In this document: piece after piece, positions 42,301 to 54,300 of the stretch
How the letters are laid out: the number at the start of each line of letters is the position of its first letter
Numbering within the stretch: position 1 is the stretch's first letter
NCBI GenBank assembly: GCA_013396655.1
Contig: WBMV01004761.1
Span: 1,248,088-1,312,087 of the forward strand
Direction: 5' to 3'
From: Campylorhamphus procurvoides
Taxonomy: Eukaryota; Chordata; Aves; Passeriformes; Dendrocolaptidae
DNA: 64,000 nucleotides
Program-made: the position numbers and the translations under genes
Notes under the pieces: model-generated
What the model saw: the letters and a program-made list of their open reading frames with translations, nothing else
What the model was told of the DNA's origin: nothing
The model's database searches: none

Positions 42301-45300
42301 ACAAAACAGGTGACAAATACAGATAATTAAATATACAGAATAGTTCAGATTTTCCAATTTTTCTTGTCTGTGAATTAGATCAGATATTACACGTTTTTCT
42401 AAGGTATGATAACTATTTTATTACCTTGTGAATATGTAATTAAAACTTGGGTTGCACTCCATTGGTAGTCTTACTTCTAAAAAAGCATAAAACCCCATAT
42501 TTACATTTCAAACAACAATCTTGTTTCAACAACTCTTTGTCAACCCAAGAGCTCCTGCAAACAAGACCACCAGGACAAAGTGAGACATACACAGACTTCT
42601 AAGTATTTTGACAATGGTCAAAATACTTAAAACTACCAGTAAAGCAATACCAGAAACTATAAACCAATAAAAACAGTTTTCATATAACAATGCAGTAAAG
42701 TTTCACTTAATGGGAGAGAATAATTTCTGGTCTAGCCTAAACTTCATGACAGAGATTATAACCAGATAGCGATTACTTTATTGATTGCCAAATTTATCAG
42801 TAGAGAAATAGATAAAAACCCAGTTCACTTGGACAGATTACATTCAACCATTATTCAAAACAGCATTTTGACATTTCAGACAGGACTTTGTTGCTTGGAA
42901 TCTAAAATGATTTGAAGGAAATAATGAGCTATCCTTTTAAAAGCTCAGAGATCATATATTTCTGTTAAATGATGAAAATCTCTAAATAGTCAAGAACTAA
43001 GGCATCCAAACACACAAAAACTATTAAGCAAGGATGTATTTCAACATCAAGAAGAAACCTCCCGCTCATTTATCTAACTTTCAAAGGGGAATTATGACGT
43101 TAAATACTTGAGGGAAATTTATTACAGTGATCACTATTATAAACCATGATTTCTTATCCATGGAAACTCAAAAAGACCATTTCTTACATTGTGCAAATAT
43201 GCCAAGATGAAGAGCATTACTTACTGGAGATTTTACATTACCCACATTCTCATGAGGATAAAAATGTTCTGTGAGAACTCTACAGAAGTTCAGTGCCTAA
43301 AAGGACAAAAATCTTACCCTCTTTTTTACACCTCATTAAAATCTTGTAGCCTTGAAGATTTGTGGTTTTGCTCATTTTGCAAATTTACCCTTTCAGTTGT
43401 TCTTCCAATCAAATTATTGCTGGTTAGGATTGACTTCAAATGGTGTGTATATTTAAACCAACCAGGGGACCACGTATCACACTGTTCCCCAGGAGCTAAC
43501 AACACGTTTAAAATTTGTTATAGCAAACCTTACAAATGCTGTATAGCACTGACTGCTTAATATGTATTGCGCGTAAAAGGTTACAGGGTGCCTGGAATAC
43601 AGAAACTGCAAGGATGTCAGGATGCTTCACAGAGAGAAACTACCGAGAAGGTAATACAACTGTAGAACTATAAAAACAAGCAGTGCTTGAAACAAAATTA
43701 ACTGTAACATTCAAGGAGAAGACTTCATGATGCAAGTTTTCAAACCTGAGTCTGCATTGAAAGAAGTGTTTTAACTACTTTTCTCAGTGCTTTGGTAATT
43801 ATTAATATTTATAAACTTTATATAACTATAGCTGCTTTAATCACCAATACCTCTTTTTGTACTAATAAAAATAGCCAATTTTTTTTCCACCTGCAAAGTG
43901 CTCTTTTACTGATACCTGTTTTTCAACTAGTTTCATACAGTTGAAAATCTCAAAAACATCTTTAGTTATTTGGTGAAGGGGACAGAAGTACAAAGAGAAA
44001 ACACAAACAAGTTCAGTCACTTTTGTCCTGAATCGAATCAGAATGTCTCAGATAACAGCTTGGGACACCCATTGTTTTCTCTTCTTACAAAAAAAATATA
44101 TCTTTTTCCTAAGAATAGCTTCCCTATACAGTGAAACCTTGACTGATACCCAGTAGTTTCTGTTGAAAAATTACTTGGCAAGAAATACACATTCTTCCAG
44201 TAGCTGAGCCTGACCCAGCAACCATACAGTGTATGATGGTAAGTACATTAGAAATATGACACACGGGCAAAGTGTTTAAACTTTAGCTATCCCAAAGAAA
44301 GGCAGTCACATATAAAGAAGTCTGTTTTCAATATATGTATTTTCTTGAAAGACAGCCAATCCAGTTCTTCATGTGCTCCTGGAAAGCCTTCTATACATCA
44401 GGGAAAAACAAATGACCCCCCCCCATCATTCTCTGTTAATGATTGATCTACTCAACAAAGAGAAAAAAATAAACATCTTAAGCAATAACTGGTTTGAAAT
44501 CAGTTCCATTTCCAGTGAAAATGAAAACAACTCTAAATGCACAAAATATTCCATGCCTGATTGCATGACATTTAAATAGAAGAGTATCAAGCTACCCTGA
44601 AGACTCAGTTCTTTCTTAAAAAAGGAGGAACCCACAAAAGCACAGTTTTTTCCAGAATCACATAGTGGTATTTGGGGTAATATGTTTCGTAAACAACCAA
44701 CTAGAAAACCAGACCAAAATAAACTTTTCATTCAGTTGGACGAAGTTTTATGGTCTGTGCTGCTCATTCACACCAAACAGGTTGAGAGAGAGAGACTGGA
44801 CAACAAAGGGCCTTGTGCTTCTTCACAGAAGGACTAAAAACCTTGCCCAACAAAACCATGGGCTGCAGAAACAAAGGGACAGTCAGCACATGTACATCAT
44901 TTAATCTGTTAACAGCCTTCCGTCACTGAACTGAGGACAATCAGGTGTGAGTTCTAATGGCACCAGTTTGCAAGGCAGGCAATTTTCTTCCAGATCTTCA
45001 GGAGGAGGTAGCAGGCTGATGCAGAGGGAACAAATGCACTTTGCTTTCAGCCACCCTATTTCACTTCAAGTACTCTAACCTGAGTCAGAGAGAGAGGACT
45101 GAGGGACAAATTAACTCCTCCACCAGCAGCTGCCACCACCTAAGTCCTGCTCCCATTTTTTTCCAGGGGGGAGAACATGAGCCCAGGAGTCTGCTGGGCC
45201 CCTGGCCACTCATTCAACCCTCAGCCTGCACCCTTCATGGAGAACCAGGGGCAAGAAGGCAGAGTTCAGACCAAAGGAAATGGCCAGATGCAGCTTGGGA

Positions 45301-48300
45301 GCTCCTGAAAGAGTTTAAGATCGCATTAAAAATGGGCATTTTAGAGCTTTTAAGTGTCTGAACTTGCAACATTATTAATGGCCTCAGCTTGCGTGCATTT
45401 TACACAGAGGAAAATGGAGAAAAGCAGAAACGTTCTGTGGTAGAATCATTTACTACACGTTTCTATTTCTGGGCAACTTCAATGTTTGCACAGATCTGTA
45501 TCTGGAAAAATGGGCAGGTATAGCATGTCAACGTGCCTAGCAGCTATAAACAATAATATTTATGCCATTTAAAATTCTAGTTCAGGTATGGTAGGTCTCA
45601 TTGCTTGCAAAAACATCCCCACATCTGTTAAAATGCTCAAGTCTTATCACAAAACCACAGTGTTATCATTTACCATATTCAAACAGACAGTAATACCATG
45701 AAGAAACTGGGTAACTGCAAAAGCAAATGGAAATACTGAAAAGAGCCAATATCATATCATTATAGAATAATCCATACACCAATTCAAGTGATTCTTTGAA
45801 TAATGGTCCTTAAATCAGTTTGCAAAGTTCAGAAGCCAAATATGTTCCTCAATTCATAACTATAACTGGAATAAGAACTAAATTAGTTGAATTAGGCCAG
45901 AAAAATCAGTTCTCTGCTTAGAAGCAACATCCAGCACACACTATAGCAGAATTTGTCTCTAGTACAATAGTTTCCAATCAACTGATTCTTTATATGGTGG
46001 ATTCCTGACATTTTGTGCCTCTGAACATTTAGAAACCACAACAGTTAACCATCTTAAAATACTGTTTTTTTAACCATCCAACCTTCCCTGTAACTTACTG
46101 GAGAGCAAGGCCCTTGGCATGATGGAAATTCTTTCAGTCAAAACATCTATAAGAATGTTAGAGAAAACGTGATAGAAACAGAAGTCCTCACTCCCCACTA
46201 CAATATCACAGTTACAAACTAATTTCAAAGCAGGAACATTTTCATTTTTGGAATCAGTTCTTATTTTTGCAAACAATACAATTGTTTAATCTAAAAAAAG
46301 ATGGATAACATTTCCCCTTGTTAATTAACACAATACTCCATTCTTTTCTATTTTATCTTTTCCACAAGCATTATTTTCCTTCACTACTTCTATATTTAAT
46401 GTGCAGGGATTTGTCACCAGTTTAATGACCTTTTTTACAAATCCCTTCACTTGACTTTCTGTGAATCCATATCCTCAGGGTCAAAGATTACGAATCTCCA
46501 CAGCTTGTACTTCACAGTTCAGCTTCAGAAACTGATCTGCAGAAATATTACTCTTACTGGTGTTCAACAAACACATTTTCTAAGCATTCTCTTTGATTTT
46601 CCCTGGTGCTGACCTACATAATGAAAGTAAAATGCTCTCAATGTACTGGTCTCACAACTCTGCCCTGATTTGGTGACACAAATGCTGTCTTGCCCCTAAA
46701 CACCTGAGAGTAATTCTTTTCAGTTTTTATCAGATTTTCCACTGAAATTCTCCTTTGACAATAAATGCATTGGCTTCCCTTAAAATCACAGCTTGTATGC
46801 TGACCTGAGGAACTAAAATATTTTTATCAGTAGAAAAGCCCTACTAGCAGACCATTCATTCTTTCTTTATTGACTGTGTAAAGACATGAGCAAGGACCAC
46901 CAGTTATTGGAACCTACCAAGTTTTCTTTGACTTGCTACCTTTTCCAGCTTTTGCAAATATTAGAGAACCACTATTTCTACATTCATTCACTTTTAATAC
47001 TTTTAAAACTAAAAGTAGTTTCCAATGGAAGAATTTTTTCAGAACAATGCTGGATCACTTGCAAAATATTAAAAAACACACAAACACTTCAATCAGTAAC
47101 ATTTGTCTCATTGTGACTGTACTACTTCCCAGAAATTTTTTTGGTACATCTTAGCTTCATTTCATTAAATAAGAAGGTGTTATCTATTACATACATGACT
47201 ATGAATTAGTCTTTCAGGACTGATTCATCCTCTGTGTTTTGCAGGACAGTTCACCGTGGCCCTGGAACTTCTGCAACTACAATAATCACTGCATTTAGTG
47301 CCTTCTCACCATGTTGAAAAACTCATGCATTTGGAGAAAACAGAGGACAAAGAAAACTGCTTGGTTTTATTTAACTGATTGTATGTCTTTCCGATAATAA
47401 ACTGATTACCACTACTGAATTATAACAGCAAAACAACCATGATCAGGGTATTTTTATTGTTCTGGAAAGTCATTAAACTCTGAAAAGCAGGAAAGATTAA
47501 TTCTGTTCATCTAAATCTGGCTTTCCAAAAGCCATTTTATGGAGTAGTTTCCCTATTTTTAATAGACTACTATCATGATTCAACAAAATATGCATACAGA
47601 TTTGTGTAATTGAATGTGAAGCATAACTGAGACAGAGAGAACTATTATAAATTTATGCAATTTGAATTAATAAACTTTAATGCTAATTTGATCAGCAAAT
47701 AATTTTGGTGGTGCTTTGCTTGTTCGTTTTGTGGTTTTGTTTTTGTTTAGTTTTTTAATTTGCAGCTTCTGCTTTCTTCCTTTAAAAGATTAATTTTCAT
47801 CAGCAATGAGAATCAGACTCTCCTTCAATTACATATAGCCTTGTGTTTTTTTTTATCCATAAGGATTCAATATAAACATGTTGAAGACAACCTATCTTTA
47901 GCATAAAATTCCTGGGTTTTTAAAATTTACATGTTAGAGGATGATGAATGGCATTTCTCATCTCCTAAACAGAGATGTTAACTTGCCATTGTTTTAACAC
48001 TTTTCTAGATGGAAATGGAAGTGTGATTAGCAAATAAAGCAAATGTACATTATGACTGAAATGAAATAAAATCATAGGCTGCGTAACCAGAAGGCAACTA
48101 TCAAAATGAGCTTTGCATTTACAATTTGTTCCTTTCTTAGAGATATCTTAGAAATACATAGGTTCTGGTTACACATAAAAATTAATAGATCTCAGTGTTT
48201 TAGTCCTAATTTTATAGAGCAAACACAAAAAACATCCCTTCTTGTCCTACAAGCTCCGAAGAAGTTTCTCAATCCTAAATATACTAGATCTTGAGCTATG

Positions 48301-51300
48301 AAAGAGAACACACCTTTGCACCTGCATGGCAGCTGCCAAAGGCTCGTTTACCCTTTCAAAATACTCTCATTCCACATACGTCATCAGTGATTTTTACCAG
48401 ATCATTCATCCAGTTGTCTTTAAACCTCAGCATCAAAACATGTCCTGCTGGTATATTGAGATTACTGATTTTAAGTGTAGTTTAAAACATTTTGTCATGA
48501 AATATCTAAATGTTAATTGAATGTATCACTTTTTTGGTACCCTAGTTCATGTCATAACTGTGCTATCACTTGGACTTCTAAACTTTGCTGTTCTACAGGT
48601 AGTGACTGCATCATCAATTGAGATAGTGAATGTATAAAAAGTTATTGACATTTTGAAGTATTCAGCATTCAACAATTCAGCTAAATTACTACTTTTGAAA
48701 AATTATTCATCATTTATTATTCTATAAAAAATCATTTATCACTCCTTGTTAACCTTATTTCAGAAAGTGAACACTTAGAAAAATTACACTTGTTTTACTG
48801 CCTACCTCTAGTGGGCCTTTTATCTAAGAGGTTTTCCAGTCTAATTCTCTGGTAGACCAGTTAAAATGGTTTCATTTTTTCTATTTTATATGGTGGAAAA
48901 CTGGAAAGTTAATGTTGCTGTAACATTTCCCAGTCCTTTATGACATACTGGTAATTCATTCTTCCCCAATCCATTACTACCTTGTCCTCAGGCAATCAAA
49001 GTAAACTTATTCCTTAAGTATCCCCTACAGTTTTAAGCAAGATCATCATCCAAAGCCATTCACGTTTCAATGACTTCAAATTCCAAAACTACTGAGGAAG
49101 AGACTACCTCCTGAAACTAATGCACTGATTTTACCTGTACAACCTCTTGGATAACAGGAAAGAGAGAAAAATTTGTAAGGCAAAAGAACTGGAGATACTG
49201 AATTACCAATAATACTCAGTTTTTGCATAACTCAAGTTGCACTTTTGAGATGCAGGATGACATTGACACTTTTAAGGAAACATGCTCAGGTAGAAGTTGA
49301 TTAGCGCGTTGAAACACTGCATGTCTGTATTTTTTCTAAAATGAGTCACATAGCGGATTCTTAAAGTGGATGTTTTTGGTTTATTATATCAGGCCCTGCA
49401 AATGTATATTTCACTTTGAAAACAGTACTAGCCAACTAAGAAACAAATATTCACTCATTTAACTAAAAAAAGCTTCAATTTCCTTATAATAGGGCTTTTG
49501 CAGCTGGGTGGGGAAGAAAAGCACACAAGAGGAAATGAGACCAACAATCCCAAATGAAATACAAAGCATTTTGATATCAAAATTAGCACAAAAGAGGGCA
49601 AGGTCATGAGTAGGAGACAAATGGACTCATGAGCACTGTACGTAATACTTCCTTTTTGTTTGAAGCTGAGAGCCAAGCAGTGTACCAGGCAATTCAAAGC
49701 ATCCCAATTCAACTGCCCTTTGGAATATTTGGTTGCAGTCAAACACTACCACCTAAAGAAGCATGGTAAAACAAATGAGGTCTCTAACAGCACAGCAGCA
49801 TTAGTGACTTTCAAAGTGATGAGCTTACTGCTTTGGCCAAATATCGAACCCAAAGTTACTGAGTGCCAGTGCTTAGGATACAGGTTTTAATGTTAGACCC
49901 TGTTAATGACTTAAGCCCCCACTTACAAAAGACAGAATCTTCAGAAAAGTACTATCTATATTTTATGATCTTTAAGCCATTTACACTTATTTTTTACTTC
50001 ATGTTACCTACATAAAATATAATTTTAGTCATTGCACTATCCCTATCAAGCAAGTGTACCTCTTAAATGATTTTGTTTTCATATTAAAAGCTGTTTTACC
50101 TGTCGATTACGTTACTTTTATGACTTGTCAAAAGGTGTAAGCAGAACTTCCCCTAAAGTCTGTAGAAGAAGCTAAATTTACAAACTTAGTTGTGAAGGAT
50201 GGATTTAAAACCAGACCACTCACTTTCTGCTGCAAGAGCAAGAATACTGGTATCATCCGTCAATTCATCATAATAAGGCTCCATTAAAAATTAGTCCAGT
50301 TACAAGCTAGACTATTTGGCCTTTAGGGAAAGACCATTCCCACTTCCACACATGCATCTTGTTGCCTTTTGGTATGCCTGCAGGTTCTTTGTTTGCAGTG
50401 CAGCGTCAGTCTTTCTAACTCTACACTGCCAAATGTCAAATATATCTGGCTGACCTCAGCTTTAAACTGTGTTTTTGTATGAGTCAGGAGCAAGGGAAGT
50501 AATTGCAGCCCCTCTCCCAAGGAGATTGGTTGAAGGTCTCCTTTTCCTATCAGATGACATGACATTTTTGTCACAGTTCCATCAATATAGCTGCATACAT
50601 CTGCCCCCAACCAGTTGACACATGTTTCCTGCAATCATACGTGTGGGGACTCCCCCACAGAGGACAAGTGCACCCTGTATAGATGGGGGTTCCCTGCTTG
50701 TAGCTAGTTAGCTAGCTTCGATACTGCCACTGGTGAACAGTGGTCATGAAACACTTTGCACAGGGTGCAAAACCTGCAGAGCAACTGCACACACTTCAAA
50801 ATAATAAACATGCATTAAGTTCCAAGCTGTTGTGGTTACACTGCTTTTATAGTTCCCAAATTAGTGTGCTCTGGGGAAAGGCAGAGCAACAGTCAATGCT
50901 GAAAAAGAGATGCAAAGACTGCTTGCATCAGCTTTGCTTTCTGTTTTCCACTGAAGGGGGGAGTAAGGACAAGAATGGAGAGAGAAATGGAAAGAAGAAC
51001 AATTATCACTGTCAAGGTCAAGCTGAACTACAACACAGGAAGAACAGACAACTGCCTTGAGGTACGGCAGAGTCTAGTTTGTAATACCTAGCACATGCAC
51101 TGGACAATGTGACTGTCTACCAGTATGAGGCTGTTTCAGAACATGGGTTGTTATCTTATCTCAGGATACCTATCTCCAGATTTGTAATGGCATTTGTGAC
51201 ATAAAAGATTCACCTATTCAAATTTAGCAACAGCTGTAAAACTTCGTCTATTCAATTTAGCAATAGGTGAGAACAGTGTGTCCATGCTATGCATCTGGGC

Positions 51301-54300
51301 TGTGGAACTTAACTATTTAAATGGCTTAGTTCACTGAAGTTGAGCTTATAATGCTTATGTCTCCCAGGGCAAAGCTTAGGCAGAACAACGTTAATTTTGT
51401 GTCCTGGTACTTGTATTTTTCTTTGCAACTTACTGTCATTACTGTGCCTACAAAGAAAGTGTAATATAGCTGTTCAATATGGCTTAAGGATTCTCCTGTG
51501 ACCATCATTCAAAATGTCACAGCACTAAGTGAAGGGAGTCTAAAGGGAGGAAAATAAATGTCTTCAGAGCTAAGATTCAATAGGAAACATTTTGAAAAAA
51601 ATGGGAGGCTTCAGATTTTTGGCTTTTCCAGAAAGTGCGTTGACAATAGAAGTGGAACAGGTCAGGTGTCAAATGAGCAAAAAGGTTTGTATCTTAAAAG
51701 TAAGTAGCTGAGAAAATGTGACGAAACTTTAGCACAGAAAGAATGGTTTCATTCTTTTCCCCACACCAGTGCCGATCCAAACTGGCAAAACCAAGAGTGC
51801 AGTAGAAAATTTTTAGGCAGAAATCATTACCTGGAAAATCAAACTACTCAATATTCTCTTTTTCACTAGTGGTACAAAACCACTTCAGTTACTCCTGAGT
51901 AACTCTTGGCAGACTGGTTCTCCAATTCCCCTCCCGCCCCAAACCCACAATTACATAGTGGAAGAAAAACAGAAGTAGCCAAGCACCACCACATTAATTA
52001 TTTTGAAGTGTGCTAATGAGCTCAGTGTATCCCCAGACTCAGTTGTATTATGTAACATCTTCTGTCAAACATGTCATCTGCTCAAGCAAAACGAAATATA
52101 TTCTGGCAATGTGTGTCTTGAGACTGAAATTGTAACTATCACCAAGGGATCACTCCGTCTTGAGATTGCTTTCTGAAGTAATAAGGTTTATTTCTAGGGT
52201 TCTGGAGACCTTGTGATCTTGTGTGGAATTCATTAAGAAATGGTTTTATAAGTAACTTCGCTTTTTTCCTCTTTTTGAACACTTTTTGGAACATGTCTTC
52301 TAATAATAAACACAATTCATAATAGTTGAGAACTCCTAGGATATCAATGCAGGATCCCTACAGGATAGAAGACGGCTGTCTTCCACTACTACCCTCCTGA
52401 AGAAAATGAGTTAAATCTCTTTCAGTTCTCCAGTATATCTCAAATCCCAGGAATTTTCCACTAAAATTTTCAACTTCATGTAAAACAAACTCATTAGCAA
52501 TTCACTTTTTCTCCTTCTTCCTGCCCTTTCCCATTCCACCCACAACTAAAATCAATTATTAAAAATCTTATTTCATGTACTCCTAGAGTACAAGAGGGGG
52601 TTAAAGAACAGAAACAGGAACTCCTAGTAGAGGGATTTAATAGTTTAGCTGTCATTACCTTGGTCATTCTATGTGGTCTTGAGAGGCCTGATCAGAAAGA
52701 TATATGACTTGAGAAGCAAAAGAAGTGGGAAAAATCTGTTAGCCTTAAACCTCTCTAGATCAGCCTTTTGGGAGGAAGATTGCTTCCCTCTCCTTTTTGA
52801 ACTCTTGAAAGGCAAATAAAGAAAGGCAGAGGGAGCAATTTGGCAAGGAGGTGACACTTCAGTTTTGAAAATAAAAAGGATATGTTTCTATGATAAATGA
52901 CATCACTTTCTTGCATCAATGTGAAAATAACAAAGCAACGAAGTTGCAGTCAAGCTCATAGAGCTCAGGACACCACTTGTGTTGGATCTGTATCCTCCTT
53001 TTCTTCCTACAGACATAGATAATTTTTTTCTGATTTGAAAGAACTGAACACCAACTAACATGTTACTGCAGTAAGAACAATTTAAACAAACAAAAAACCC
53101 CATTATTTCCCTCTTTGATACACACAGAATAATATTAGTTGCTGGAGAAAATGACACGCTGAAGTATTATTTAAGTGAAAATTACAGGGCAGTTGACAGA
53201 ATTCCCAACCAAATACATCTGTGTATGAGTAAGGATATAAAACAAGATCTCATGTGACCTTTCAATCTTAGACATAATGATTAGCCTATAATATTGCTAG
53301 TCTGCTCCCAGCTCTCCTGAAGTCTTATTAAAACACCCTTTTCAAGACACATTTCTCTGCCCCAACAGGCAACTTCCTTCACTGCCAAGAAAAGCAAGCG
53401 CGAGGGAAGCGTATGAAATACTGCATGTGTTGCAGGACGTGCTAGGAAAGCCAAGCGACCAGCTTGCAGGCACGCTGGCACCAGGTGCAACAAGCAGCCG
53501 AGAACACCGTCGGGAGAGGGGCACACGACAAGCTGCTAAAAGCTGTGAGAGCAGAGAGAGCCACTGTACCCACCCAGACCAAGCTGCAGGCAGGAGCTGC
53601 AGCAACTCACTGCAGGGTAAGCCTGAGAGGGCCACTGGCATAGCAGGCACGTGGCAGCTTCACTTCTTTCACTGTTGGTCTCATCCAGCAGCAAATGATG
53701 CTCTTGTTTCTACCCCATCACCCTTTGGACAAAGCGCGGTGTTTTATTTCATTTTGCTCCATTCTTAGTATTTTAAAATCCACGGCAATGGAAGAATAAA
53801 CTTATTTCATATATCCAGAAGCTACAGTGGGATGCTATCCTTTGTGTTTGAAACAGGTTTGGTTGGTTGTGGGTTTTTATCCATTTATTTTCCTCTTTTT
53901 TTAAATTATCCCTCATTTTTCTCATTTTTTCATAGCTCCTAGACCACTCAAAATTCCTCTTTTCTCCCCCATCCTGTTACTTGAGCTCTGACTGCACTTT
54001 CAGCAGTAATTTGTGGCTTAACAGCTTATTCCAACCCATTTTTCACTAGTAATAGTTTCTGAATTTCTGTCTTACTATAAGAGGTAGGTGAAGATCCCAA
54101 AACTGATGGAGAAATGGCAATTTTCTGGTTATGCAGAGAGCTATTTATCAAAAAACATTGGTTCCTGTTTTCTCCACCCCCTGCCACTTTCCTTTCTTTC
54201 CACCCTAGTACTTCTCACCCTCTTTCACTACCTCCAAGTGGAAAAAATCCATTAACCCAACCTTAAAAACATCATACTGTATCCAGAGGCACATTTTAGT

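Noticed and set aside
43189..43560. 123-codon open frame, plus strand
   Set aside because: Cys/Phe/Lys-rich composition typical of random AT-rich translation, no homology recognised and no splice context.
50323..50634. 103-codon minus-strand frame next to a short GTGGGG/CCCCAC hairpin (50643-50660)
   Set aside because: I considered an LTR or retroviral remnant, but found no terminal repeats, primer-binding site or recognisable protein motif.
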